A stretch of 64,000 nucleotides of DNA from UBA3941 sp002385665 (lineage in GTDB: Bacteria; Bacillota; Clostridia; Caldicoprobacterales; UBA3941), in NCBI GenBank assembly GCA_050949255.1, contig JBMNFJ010000008.1, positions 30,042-94,041 on the forward strand, read 5' to 3'. Shown here one piece after another: positions 28,276-36,459 of this stretch (position 1 is the first letter of the stretch; each line of letters starts with the position of its first letter). The position numbers and the translations under genes were made by a program. The notes under the pieces were generated by a model. It did not search any database. It saw nothing but the letters and a program-made list of their open reading frames with translations, and was not told where the DNA came from.

Positions 28276-30078
28276 TTATAGCTCCCATCCCTCCAGGATG
28301 TTTAGCCGCTTGTTTTTTTGGAAGTATCTCAATTGATTCCTTAAGAAGGGTATGAGGTAGTAGTCTATCCCAAAGGCCCTTCCTGCTCCTGCCAACATAG
28401 CAATGGATGCAGCAATCCACCAGAGATCCGGAAGTCCATTGGTCTGGGGCAGCCCTGCTCCCAGAGCGAAGTTGATATGCATCCCAATGGAGATTAAACC
28501 GGCTATAAAGGTAAATACCCCTAATATAAAGGCGATGCCAAGCCCAATTTCAACTACGACTATAAGCTTTTGAAATAACAGGGCATTCGGCATTATTAGT
28601 CTCTCTGCGATAGCCTTGTACCAGTTTGGGGTATGGGGCCCTGTCAGAGGAGTTATGGTAGCAGAAGCAGTAGCGTCTGTGGATCCTGTAAGACCTATCA
28701 ATGGCCAGGAGCTGGACCACCAGTCATTTTGCACCTTTTGTATGCCGGAGATCAACCACATAAGGCCCAGCCAAATCCGTAGGGGCAGTAACCAGAAGGT
28801 GGAATTTTTCCGTTGCATATTACCAATCCCTGTTTGCAGCAGGCGGGTGGATCTTCTGGACTTATAGAAAAATTGGTGCCTGAGATACTCCAGGACTAAC
28901 TCCAAGCCCCCTATTCCAAAGAGGTAGTGGATGTTCACAAGGTGCTTTATTAGTGTCGCATGGAATCCTGCCAGCAAGGGCATACCCGATAGTTGGGCTA
29001 CAGAATACAAGGGACCTATGGAGACCATAACCCCATGTAGGTTGGGGTCCAGACTTTTCTTATCATGGCCCTCTATATCAGCAGCGATGTTATAAGCTGC
29101 ACAATCGGCAGATTGGATCGCTGTCTCCACCAGCGGGGCCAGTATTTCATCATCCTTATCATGGTATTCCATATTGTCGCCGATGGCATATACATATGGA
29201 TACTCCAGGGTCTGGAGATATTGATTGGTAACGATTCTATCCCTATCACCAAGGGATACACCAAGCTCCTTTACAAAGGCGTTGGCCTTAACACCGCCGG
29301 TCCATATTAAGGTTCTTGTAGGGATGGTCTTTGTCTCCCCTATGGTCAGGCTGTTTGGAGTAACCCCTGTAATAAAGGAATTCGTAAGGACCTCTACGCC
29401 CTTCTTTCTTAAGTAGCCCTCTACCTTGGCTATCAGCTTGGGATCCAAAAAAGGGCATAGGTGGGGGAGCCCTTCCACCTGGACAAGGCGCACCTCTGCT
29501 CTCGGGATATCGTATTTCCTGCACAGATTTCTTACCCATACTATTAGCTCACCCATTATCTCGACACCGGTAAATCCACCGCCGCCCACTACAAAGGTCA
29601 ACATCTCCCTCCTCCTATTGGGATCCCCTTCCTTTACAGCGAGCTCGAACATATGGGTGATATGCTTTTGAATCCTCTTTGCATCCTCCAAGGACCACAG
29701 TGGGAAGGAATGATTCTCCATACCCTCTATATTGAAATAGGCCGGCTCACTGCCAACCCCGATAATGAGATAATCAAAATAATATTGGGCCGTCTCCGAG
29801 TAAAGCTTTTTTTCCTTTAGGTCGGCTCCTATAATCCGGTCTTTTATAAAATCCACCTTGGTATATTCCAGAACATGCTCAATGGACACCTTTACCCCAT
29901 GGGGCTCAATGCCATATCCCGCAACTTCGTGAAGCTCCGTGAGTAATGTATGATAATCGTTCTGATCTATCAAGGAAATCTTGACATCGTCACGCTTTTT
30001 AATATATTTATGAAGGGTTTTGGCAGCTTGAAGCCCGCCATATCCCGCTCCAAGTATTACAATGTGTTTGGTTGCCAT
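28276..30078 (-). CDS. ndh2: type II NADH dehydrogenase fused to a DoxX membrane domain
   Basis: 600 residues. Residues 1 to about 410 are an NDH-2 flavoprotein: FAD motif VILGAGYGGLQAA near 8, NAD motif FVVGGGGFTGVE near 162, and YAIGDNMEY, the second FAD contact, near 300. It would oxidise NADH and reduce a membrane quinone. Instead of the usual short anchor, the C-terminal 170 residues form a four-helix DoxX-like domain (LRIWLGLMWLISGIQK to AGAGRAFGIDYY). It is divergent from a block encoding an FMN lipoprotein, ApbE, EetA/EetB-like proteins and a polyprenyl synthase, as in flavin-based electron export loci, where Ndh2 starts the chain. Confidence 0.88.
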   Translation of the reverse strand: MATKHIVILGAGYGGLQAAKTLHKYIKKRDDVKISLIDQNDYHTLLTELHEVAGYGIEPHGVKVSIEHVLEYTKVDFIKDRIIGADLKEKKLYSETAQYYFDYLIIGVGSEPAYFNIEGMENHSFPLWSLEDAKRIQKHITHMFELAVKEGDPNRRREMLTFVVGGGGFTGVEIMGELIVWVRNLCRKYDIPRAEVRLVQVEGLPHLCPFLDPKLIAKVEGYLRKKGVEVLTNSFITGVTPNSLTIGETKTIPTRTLIWTGGVKANAFVKELGVSLGDRDRIVTNQYLQTLEYPYVYAIGDNMEYHDKDDEILAPLVETAIQSADCAAYNIAADIEGHDKKSLDPNLHGVMVSIGPLYSVAQLSGMPLLAGFHATLIKHLVNIHYLFGIGGLELVLEYLRHQFFYKSRRSTRLLQTGIGNMQRKNSTFWLLPLRIWLGLMWLISGIQKVQNDWWSSSWPLIGLTGSTDATASATITPLTGPHTPNWYKAIAERLIMPNALLFQKLIVVVEIGLGIAFILGVFTFIAGLISIGMHINFALGAGLPQTNGLPDLWWIAASIAMLAGAGRAFGIDYYLIPFLRNQLRYFQKNKRLNILEGWEL

Positions 30079-30459
30079 AATGCATCTTTCCTCCTAAACA
30101 AGCATATATATAGTGTACGTAGATGTATACCCGTTAGAAACGACACAAATCAACATAAACCCTATTATTGAAGATAAGCTTATTTTTTCACAAAAAAATG
30201 TTATTATTAATAGGTGTTGGGTTAATAAATAAATAAGAAAAAGAGCCAAACAAATTAATTCAATGATAGATTACGCATTATGGCAGTAACCTAAGTAAAT
30301 AATTATATATGGCGTTAAATGGGCTATTTAAATCATTTTTTAACTTATGTAGAATTGGAAGATCGTGATACAATTTGCATAGCTATCTAACTATCCCTTT
30401 AATTTTGGATAACTAAACACCAATATAGGGAATGATAAATTTATATTTAGGAGGTCAAA
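30079..30459. other. divergent control region between ndh2 and the FMN lipoprotein gene
   Basis: 380 bases of AT-rich DNA without a gene. TTGCAT at 30375-30380, 17 bases, then TTTAAT at 30398-30403 is a weak candidate promoter toward the lipoprotein gene. The AGGAGG at 30451 belongs to that gene and AGGAGGAAAG upstream of 30078 on the other strand to ndh2. No operator is obvious. Confidence 0.4.
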
Positions 30460-30927
30460 ATGATGAGAAAACTCTTTAGCATTTTACTTATGTTAGTGCT
30501 GGTTGTTACCATCTTCGCCGGTTGCGGTGGGGACAAGAAAGGCGATGATGCCGCAGCTTTAAAGGACGGCACCTATACTGCAGAGGAAGCAGATTTTGAT
30601 GAGAAGAGTGGTTGGAAAGATAATGTAACCATTGAGGTCAAAGACGGAAAAATCGCTAAAGTTGATTGGAACAGCACCCATAAAGATGGGGGAAAGGATA
30701 AGAAGACTTCGTCCAAGGATGGGGACTATGCCATGGTCGCAAAGGGCAATGCTATAGCAGAATGGCATGAGCAAGCCGAAAAGGTAGAGGAATTCTTGAT
30801 AGAAAAACAAGATGTAAACGCTATCGATGTAAAAGACGATGGTAAAACCGATACCATTGCGGGCGTAACCATGAATGTTGATGGATTTGTGGCTTTGGTA
30901 AAGGAAGCTCTTGCAAAAGCCAAATAA
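30460..30927 (+). CDS. FMN-binding domain lipoprotein (PplA-like, single domain)
   Basis: 155-residue surface lipoprotein. The signal peptide ends in the lipobox TIFAGC with Cys22, followed by a short charged linker and one FMN-binding domain. DTIAGVTMN near the C-terminus fits the D-x-x-(S/A)-G-x-T flavinylation consensus, with Thr137 as the predicted covalent FMN site. Listeria PplA carries two such domains; this protein carries one. The ApbE flavin transferase needed to attach FMN is the next gene. It would pass electrons from the membrane quinone pool to outside acceptors. Subtype assignment is inference from context. Confidence 0.83.
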   Translation: MMRKLFSILLMLVLVVTIFAGCGGDKKGDDAAALKDGTYTAEEADFDEKSGWKDNVTIEVKDGKIAKVDWNSTHKDGGKDKKTSSKDGDYAMVAKGNAIAEWHEQAEKVEEFLIEKQDVNAIDVKDDGKTDTIAGVTMNVDGFVALVKEALAKAK

Positions 30928-30958
30928 TCGCATAACAAAATTTAAATCGCAGTAAAGG

Positions 30959-30983
30959 GCCTGCCCATCTGGGCGGGCTTTTT
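30959..30983 (+). terminator. intrinsic terminator after the FMN lipoprotein
   Basis: GCCTGCCC and GGGCGGGC form an 8-bp stem around ATCT followed by TTTTT. It may make the lipoprotein transcript more abundant than the downstream genes. Confidence 0.85.
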
Positions 30984-31075
30984 CATGTGAAAATACTAGC
31001 AGAAAAGATAGGACTGTGTTAATATAAAAAATGGCTGTATGGAATATATTCTGAAGAAGTTGGTGTGAATTCTTT

Positions 31076-32140
31076 ATGCATACAAAATTAAGAAAAACCC
31101 TTGCCCTAAGTGTTCTACTTATCATGGTATTGACCTTTGTAATTGGCTGTACAATCGGAAATACGAGGGAGTATAACAGGGATTTATTTGCTCTGGACAC
31201 TGTAATAACCCTCAAGGTTTTTGGTGGTAGGTCCGCCAAGAAGGCCTTGGATAAGGCGGCGGAAAGGATTCGGGAGATAGAGGATCATATGAGCCCAACC
31301 CTTGAGGACAGCGATGTATCAAAGATCAACAGAGCTGCTGGAATAGAGCCTGTCAAGGTCCACGAGGACACTTTTTATGTAATAAAAAGGGCTTTAAATT
31401 ATGGAAAATTGACCGGGGGAGTATTTGATATTACAATTGGACCCATAGTAAATCTTTGGGACATAAAATCGGAAAAGTCAAAAATTCCGGATGAAAATCA
31501 TATAAAGGACAAGCTTTCACTGGTAGATTACAGGAAGGTTAGGATAGATGAAGACAATATGACTGTCTTTTTAGAAGAGAAGGGGATGGCTGTGGACCTG
31601 GGTGCTATAGCCAAGGGCTATGCAGCCGATGAAGCTGTCAGGATACTAATGAAGTCAGGAGTAAAAAGTGCCCTTCTGAATTTGGGAGGTAATGTGATAA
31701 CAATAGGTGGAAAACCTGATGGGAGCCCGTGGAGGATAGGTCTTCAGGACCCCAGAAGCCAGGAGACAGGCCGAAACCATTTTGCCATAGTAGAGGTGAA
31801 AGGGGCTACAGTTGTCAGCTCCGGGGATTATGAAAGATATATGGTAGATGTCTATGAAAGGACGGGGGAGAGGTATCATCATATCTTTGATCCCAGAACC
31901 GGTTATCCGGCCCAAAGCGGACTTATGGTTTCAACGATTATTTCCGCATCCTCCATGGATGCTGACGCCCTGTCTACCATATTGTTTATAATGGGCCATG
32001 AGGAAGGATTTAAAACCATTGAGGATCTGGGCAATTATGAAGCAATAGCCGTAACCCTGGATAAGGATGTATATATTACCGAGGGATTAAAGGATGGGCT
32101 CATCCCATCAAACGATCTTTACAATATTATTGAACCCTGA
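31076..32140 (+). CDS. apbE: ApbE-type FAD:protein FMN transferase, lipoprotein (FmnB-like)
   Basis: 354 residues. Signal peptide with lipobox FVIGC (Cys25) places it outside the membrane. The ApbE core shows GGVFDITIGPIVNLW, DLGAIAKGYAADEAV near 180, ALLNLGGNVITIGG near 200, HHIFDPRTGYPAQSG near 275 and the metal-binding SSMDADALST near 295. It splits FAD and attaches FMN to a Thr in target proteins; the neighbouring lipoprotein with a GVT motif is the obvious substrate. It corresponds to FmnB in Listeria electron-transfer loci. The RBS is weak. Confidence 0.93.
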   Translation: MHTKLRKTLALSVLLIMVLTFVIGCTIGNTREYNRDLFALDTVITLKVFGGRSAKKALDKAAERIREIEDHMSPTLEDSDVSKINRAAGIEPVKVHEDTFYVIKRALNYGKLTGGVFDITIGPIVNLWDIKSEKSKIPDENHIKDKLSLVDYRKVRIDEDNMTVFLEEKGMAVDLGAIAKGYAADEAVRILMKSGVKSALLNLGGNVITIGGKPDGSPWRIGLQDPRSQETGRNHFAIVEVKGATVVSSGDYERYMVDVYERTGERYHHIFDPRTGYPAQSGLMVSTIISASSMDADALSTILFIMGHEEGFKTIEDLGNYEAIAVTLDKDVYITEGLKDGLIPSNDLYNIIEP

Positions 32141-32156
32141 AGCCGGGAGGGAATAG

Positions 32157-32558
32157 ATGAAACCCAAAATAGGAGATGTTTTTGTCTATATTTTTATAAT
32201 TCTTCTGGTAGGCCTAAGTTTCATAGGCCTCAAGACCATGGGTAATCATGAGGGCAAGCTCATGGTTCAGGTAGAGTTAGATGGAAGCATAATTGAGTCG
32301 GTGGAGATGCCAGGAGTTGAAACGGAGAGAACAGCCAGAGAAATAAGGATCGATGCAGTGGATGGGGGATATAATATTGTGAAGATTTCCGCTGATGGTG
32401 TAGAAATAATGGATGCTGATTGTCCCGATAGACTATGTGTTTATTCACCCAGTATTAAGAATCCGGGGCAATCCATAGTATGTATACCCCACAAACTAAT
32501 AGTGAGAATTATAGGTCAAGGGACTGAAAATGAGGCTTTGGACGATACTGCATCGTGA
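32157..32558 (+). CDS. eetA: NusG domain II protein (EetA-like)
   Basis: 133-residue protein with one N-terminal membrane segment (about 8-26) and an extracytoplasmic NusG_II-like beta-barrel. The signature is DADCPDRLCVYSPSIKNPGQ followed by SIVCIPHKLIVRI, with a Cys pair that may bind metal or form a disulfide. GGGAGG precedes the ATG. In Listeria and lactobacilli such a protein (EetA) pairs with a Gx transporter (EetB) in flavin-based electron transfer, and the same pair follows here. Its exact task there is unsettled. The symbol is by context. Confidence 0.8.
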   Translation: MKPKIGDVFVYIFIILLVGLSFIGLKTMGNHEGKLMVQVELDGSIIESVEMPGVETERTAREIRIDAVDGGYNIVKISADGVEIMDADCPDRLCVYSPSIKNPGQSIVCIPHKLIVRIIGQGTENEALDDTAS

Positions 32559-32565
32559 GGTAGGG

Positions 32566-33078
32566 ATGATGAAAAAGACAAGAAAACTGACATTGCTTGG
32601 GCTGCTGGTTTCCCAGGCATTGGTACTACACTATATAGAGGGTTTTATTCCGGTATTGGCGCCGGGTGCTAAATTGGGGTTGGCTAACATCATAACCATG
32701 GTGGCTCTGGTGTTATTTGGATTTAAAGAAGCGATGGCCATTGTAATAATAAGAGCTGTTCTTGGCCCCTTACTGGGAGGCAGTGTAACCGGAATTTTGT
32801 ATAGCTTATCCGGTGGGATCTTAAGTGGAATAATTATGTCGATACTTTATCAAAATTTTAGGGATTATTTTTCATTTATGGGTATAAGTACTGCAGGGGC
32901 AGTATTTCATAATATAGGTCAACTACTTGCCGCCTCATGGATCTTTAATACAATAGGCATCCTGTATACTTATTTACCCATACTAATGGTAGCTGCGGTG
33001 GTTACGGGCTATTTTAACGGATTGGTTGCTCGATATATACTGGGATACTTAAAAAACAAGGTGGAGATTGGGTCATGA
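32566..33078 (+). CDS. eetB: Gx transporter / heptaprenyl synthase component I family membrane protein (EetB-like)
   Basis: 170 residues, about five membrane segments, resembling the ECF S-component fold. The family motif PGAKLGLANIITMVALVLFG near residue 37 and the glycine-rich LGPLLGGSVTGILYSLSGG near 80 are clear. Tandem ATGs at 32566 and 32569 follow GTGAGG; the start overlaps nothing but sits 7 bases after the EetA stop. Database names call it heptaprenyl diphosphate synthase component I; next to a NusG_II protein it matches EetB. Transported species unknown. Confidence 0.82.
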   Translation: MMKKTRKLTLLGLLVSQALVLHYIEGFIPVLAPGAKLGLANIITMVALVLFGFKEAMAIVIIRAVLGPLLGGSVTGILYSLSGGILSGIIMSILYQNFRDYFSFMGISTAGAVFHNIGQLLAASWIFNTIGILYTYLPILMVAAVVTGYFNGLVARYILGYLKNKVEIGS

Positions 33079-33109
33079 AGGGATATGGTTGTTGGGAGGA
33101 TAGCTAAGG

Positions 33110-34078
33110 ATGAGTTTTTGGAGAAAATGCACTGATGTCTACAGGGAGTTGACTGAGGTAGAAAAGTATATCCGAGGTGCCCTAAGGACCAGGCAGGCAG
33201 TGCTGGCCAAAGGACTAAAGGAACTGTTGGATGCAGGGGGCAAAAGGATAAGACCGGCTTTGGTATTGATATCAGGCCAGTTTGGAGAATATGACAGAAA
33301 AAAGCTTATGCCCCTGGCAGCGGGTATCGAGATCTTGCACATGGCTACCCTGGTACATGACGATATTATCGACGATGCGGACATTCGTCGTGGTGTACCC
33401 ACCATACAGGCAAAATGGGGAAAAGACATGGCGGTGTTTACCGGGGATTTTCTATTGACTCGGGCATTTTCATTAATTACTCAAAATGTGGAATTTGAAA
33501 ACATGCATAAATTGTCTGATGTGATGAAAGCTATATGCGAGGGTGAAATTGATCAGTACCAGACCTGCTATAATCTAGATATCACTGTGAATGATTACCT
33601 GAAACGTATAGGTAGGAAGACAGCCCTATTGTTTTCCCTAAGCTGCCGAATCGGAGCTGAAGAATCCAAATGCGCTCCGGAGGTTGTATGGAATCTTTGG
33701 AAGTTTGGAAAAAATCTGGGCATGGTCTTCCAGATTATCGATGACCTCTTAGATTTCAGCGGGGATCTTCAGACTATGGGCAAGTCACCAATGACGGACT
33801 TTGGAAACGGGGTAATTACTCTGCCTATAATATATGCTTTAAAGCAGCCTGATTTTAGGGATGAAATCCGCGAGATAGTAGATAGAAGGGAATTTACTCC
33901 GGCGGTGCTGGACCATGTCAGGGAAAGGGTACATCAAAGCGGGGGATTGGATTATTCCAAGGCGCTGGCAGATCGCTATATCCGAAGAGCTATTAACAAC
34001 TTAAAAGCTTTGCCTAAAATACCGGCAAGGGATTCTCTCAAAGTCCTGGTAAAAAAACTGCAAGAAAGACAATACTGA
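33110..34078 (+). CDS. hepT: polyprenyl (heptaprenyl-type) diphosphate synthase
   Basis: Long-chain trans-isoprenyl diphosphate synthase, 322 residues, making the side chain of menaquinone or demethylmenaquinone. Motifs: GGKRIRPAL near 43, first Asp-rich motif LVHDDIIDDADIRRG near 83, and second GMVFQIIDDLLDFSG near 205. It closes the electron-transfer block, equivalent to DmkB, which supplies a dedicated quinone pool. A UbiA-type prenyltransferase (DmkA) is not in the window. Chain length cannot be read from the sequence. Confidence 0.9.
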   Translation: MSFWRKCTDVYRELTEVEKYIRGALRTRQAVLAKGLKELLDAGGKRIRPALVLISGQFGEYDRKKLMPLAAGIEILHMATLVHDDIIDDADIRRGVPTIQAKWGKDMAVFTGDFLLTRAFSLITQNVEFENMHKLSDVMKAICEGEIDQYQTCYNLDITVNDYLKRIGRKTALLFSLSCRIGAEESKCAPEVVWNLWKFGKNLGMVFQIIDDLLDFSGDLQTMGKSPMTDFGNGVITLPIIYALKQPDFRDEIREIVDRREFTPAVLDHVRERVHQSGGLDYSKALADRYIRRAINNLKALPKIPARDSLKVLVKKLQERQY

Positions 34079-34291
34079 TGATATATGGACGTTTAAAAAT
34101 CCAAAAAACCGGGTATATCTACTAGCATTCTATAAATTATCTCTAAATTCAACACAAATATGATTAAAAAAGAAGGATATTACCAAAACATGTCGTATAC
34201 TATATATAGTGTTTTTGTTATTCTCTCTACACATGATTATGGGCAGGGATGTTTATGGTTATGTACATACTTTTAAGGCAAGGGTGAGATT

Positions 34292-34462
34292 ATGGGACAA
34301 ATGGATAAACTTAACGAAAACATCGAGGAGTTGAGGGCACATTTAAATGGCCTTATTGAAAAAGGTATAAAGGGATCGGAACTCCTGTTGGCCAGCAAAA
34401 AATTGGATAAGCTATTGGTTGAATACTATACAATTATACAAAAACCTGATAGCAGTAAGTAA
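34292..34462 (+). CDS. Spo0E-like sporulation regulatory phosphatase
   Basis: 56-residue protein encoded in an otherwise empty 500-base interval. ATG 34292 follows AAGGGTGAG. The sequence is two helices, with the Spo0E signature SKKLDKLLVEYY at residues 35-46 (family pattern SxxLDxLI/LxxY). Members dephosphorylate Spo0A-P in the cytoplasm and so restrain sporulation entry. The presence suggests a spore-forming host. Small size makes it easy to miss. Confidence 0.85.
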   Translation: MGQMDKLNENIEELRAHLNGLIEKGIKGSELLLASKKLDKLLVEYYTIIQKPDSSK

Positions 34463-34555
34463 TAAATAAGAAAAATTTAGTCTGACATCTTGTAGAACAG
34501 TCTTATAAATGGTAAAATGATATGGTCGATCGGTCTTATCAATATGTTTAGAAAA

Positions 34556-34584
34556 TTGACTGTAATAAAATTAAATATTAATGT
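34556..34584 (+). promoter_or_regulatory. possible promoter of the proS leader
   Basis: TTGACT at 34556-34561 lies 17 bases before TAATGT (34579-34584), immediately upstream of the T-box leader. The -10 match is weak. Confidence 0.3.
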
Positions 34585-34750
34585 GATGAAGGGGAATAGT
34601 AGGCAGTAAATGCCGAACCCGCCCTGGAGCTATAGGGATGAAAACCAGTATTCCCTATCGGCGTTACGCCGTTATCCATTTGAGTGAGCGAAAGCTAAAT
34701 AAGGTGGTACCGCGGATAACCTCCGTCCTTTAGGGATGGAGGATTTTTGT
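34585..34750 (+). ncRNA. T-box leader (proline-specific expected)
   Basis: tRNA-sensing riboswitch controlling proS. The T-box AAGGTGGTACCGCGG lies at 34701-34715, where TGGT would pair with an uncharged ACCA end. TTATCC and GGATAA flank it as the antiterminator helix. The terminator is CCTCCGTCC/GGATGGAGG with TTTTTG at 34720-34749. Upstream are CGGCGTTACGCCG (a tight hairpin), ATAGGGA/TCCCTAT, and an AGTA plus GAACCC region near 34598-34620 that could form the specifier loop with CCC (Pro). Stem I looks unusually short. Confidence 0.88.
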
Positions 34751-34781
34751 TTTATATGGAAATATTAGGGAGGTAAACTTG

Positions 34782-36227
34782 ATGAGCAAGAATAAGCAAG
34801 AATTCGTTGCCCATATTACATCCAGGGAAGAGGATTTTTCTAAATGGTATACCGATATCATCTTAAAAACCGATTTAGTTGATTATTCTCCTGTTAGGGG
34901 GTCCATGGTGATAAAACCGTATGGATACGGAATTTGGGAAAACATCCAGCGGGAATTGGACAATAGGTTTAAAGCCACAGGACATAAGAATGCTTATTTT
35001 CCCCTATTTATCCCAGAGAGTCTGCTTCAAAAAGAGGTAGACCATGTGGAGGGATTTGCCCCGGAGGTGGCTTGGGTAACCCATGGCGGGGGCGAGGAAC
35101 TGACGGAACGGTTGGCGGTCCGCCCTACTTCCGAGACCATTATCTGCTCTATGTATGCAAAATGGATTCAATCCTACAGGGATCTTCCGGTTCTATATAA
35201 TCAATGGTGCAATGTAGTGCGTTGGGAAAAAACAACCAGGCCGTTTTTAAGGACATTGGAATTCCTATGGCAGGAAGGTCATACAGCCCATGCTACAGAG
35301 GAAGAAGCCCAAGAGGAAACCATGAAAATGCTAAACGTATATAGGGAGTTTTCAGAGAATGTACTGGCAATCCCCATGGTAGCAGGGAAAAAGACAGAGA
35401 AGGAAAAGTTTGCCGGTGCCATGAGTACCTATACCATAGAAGCCTTGATGCAGGACGGCCAGGCCCTTCAGGCTGGAACTTCCCATAACCTGGGCCAACA
35501 TTTTGCCAAGGTATTTGATATCGGATATTTGGACAGGGACGGGCAGCGCAAGCATGTTTGGCAGACTTCCTGGGGAGTTACCACCAGGCTGATAGGCGCT
35601 ATAATAATGGTCCATGGTGATGAAAGGGGATTGGTGCTACCACCAAAAGTAGCCCCGATACAGGTTATTATGGTACCCATTGCTTTTCATAAAGAAGGGG
35701 TATTGGATAAAGCAGAGGCTATATATGAAGATTTAAAGGCTGCGGGCTTCAGGGTTGAATTGGATGATAGGGACACACAGAGTGCCGGATGGAAATTCAA
35801 CGAATGGGAAATGAAGGGTGTGCCCATTCGTTTGGAAATCGGGCCCAGGGATGTGGAAAAGAATCAAGTCGTCCTGGTTCGGAGGGACAATCATGAGAAA
35901 ACCTTTGTACCCGTAGAAGAGCTTACGGACACGATTCACAATATGCTAGAGGAAATCCATAAGGGACTGTATGACAAGGCTCTTACCATGAGGGAGGAGA
36001 ATACCCACGTTGCCCATGACATGGATGAGTTCAAGGATATCGTAGAAACCCGAAAGGGATTTATAAAGGCCATGTGGTGCGGAGATGTTGGCTGTGAGGA
36101 TCGGATAAAGGATGAGTTTAGCTTGACAGCCAGGTGTATACCTTTTGAGCAGGAGAAACTGGCTGATCATTGCATCTGTTGCGGTGAGGAAGCCAAGCAT
36201 ATGGTATATTTCGCCAGGGCCTATTGA
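34782..36227 (+). CDS. proS: prolyl-tRNA synthetase (archaeal/eukaryal-like type)
   Basis: Class II synthetase, 481 residues, without the bacterial insertion domain. Motif 2 lies in VVRWEKTTRPFLRTLEFLWQ near 150 and motif 3 in GAIIMVHGDERGLVLPP near 275. A C-terminal zinc-type domain contains WCGDVGCED, CIPF and HCICCGEEA, and the chain ends in the typical YFARAY. It starts at ATG 34782 with GGGAGG upstream; the ORF also has a TTG one codon earlier. It is regulated by the T-box leader in front. Confidence 0.96.
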   Translation: MSKNKQEFVAHITSREEDFSKWYTDIILKTDLVDYSPVRGSMVIKPYGYGIWENIQRELDNRFKATGHKNAYFPLFIPESLLQKEVDHVEGFAPEVAWVTHGGGEELTERLAVRPTSETIICSMYAKWIQSYRDLPVLYNQWCNVVRWEKTTRPFLRTLEFLWQEGHTAHATEEEAQEETMKMLNVYREFSENVLAIPMVAGKKTEKEKFAGAMSTYTIEALMQDGQALQAGTSHNLGQHFAKVFDIGYLDRDGQRKHVWQTSWGVTTRLIGAIIMVHGDERGLVLPPKVAPIQVIMVPIAFHKEGVLDKAEAIYEDLKAAGFRVELDDRDTQSAGWKFNEWEMKGVPIRLEIGPRDVEKNQVVLVRRDNHEKTFVPVEELTDTIHNMLEEIHKGLYDKALTMREENTHVAHDMDEFKDIVETRKGFIKAMWCGDVGCEDRIKDEFSLTARCIPFEQEKLADHCICCGEEAKHMVYFARAY

Positions 36228-36251
36228 TAGAATATAGCAATAAAATACCCC

Positions 36252-36280
36252 TTTACAAATATACCTCCATAGGTTATAAT
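36252..36280 (+). promoter_or_regulatory. promoter of tRNA-Ala
   Basis: TTTACA (36252-36257), a 17-base spacer and a perfect TATAAT (36275-36280), placing the start about 25 bases before the mature tRNA. Confidence 0.75.
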
Positions 36281-36312
36281 ATCATTTGGTGACAGAAATG
36301 GACATAATCTAT

Positions 36313-36388
36313 GGGGGTATAGCTCAGTTGGGAGAGCGCTTGACTGGCAGTCAAGAGGTCAGGGGTTCAAGTCCCCTTATCTCCACCA
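36313..36388 (+). tRNA. tRNA-Ala (GGC anticodon)
   Basis: 76 nt with full cloverleaf: acceptor GGGGGTA/TATCTCC including the G3-U70 pair that identifies alanine tRNAs, D stem GCTC/GAGC, anticodon stem CTTGA/TCAAG with loop CTGGCAG (anticodon GGC), T stem AGGGG/CCCCT with TTCAAGT, and an encoded CCA end. An integrase gene lies immediately downstream, so its 3' end may be an attachment site. Confidence 0.95.
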
Positions 36389-36392
36389 AACA

Positions 36393-36424
36393 AACCGCTT
36401 GAAATCAACGTTCAAGCGGTTTTT
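36393..36424 (+). terminator. terminator of tRNA-Ala
   Basis: AACCGCTTGAA and TTCAAGCGGTT make a perfect 11-bp stem with a short loop and TTTTT tail, four bases after the CCA. Confidence 0.9.
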
Positions 36425-36459
36425 ATATTCTTAAGTACGTAGTAACCACGTAGTAACCG

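Noticed and set aside
30559..31239. 226-codon minus-strand frame across the lipoprotein and apbE
   Set aside because: Shadow of two well-supported genes and it crosses a strong terminator.
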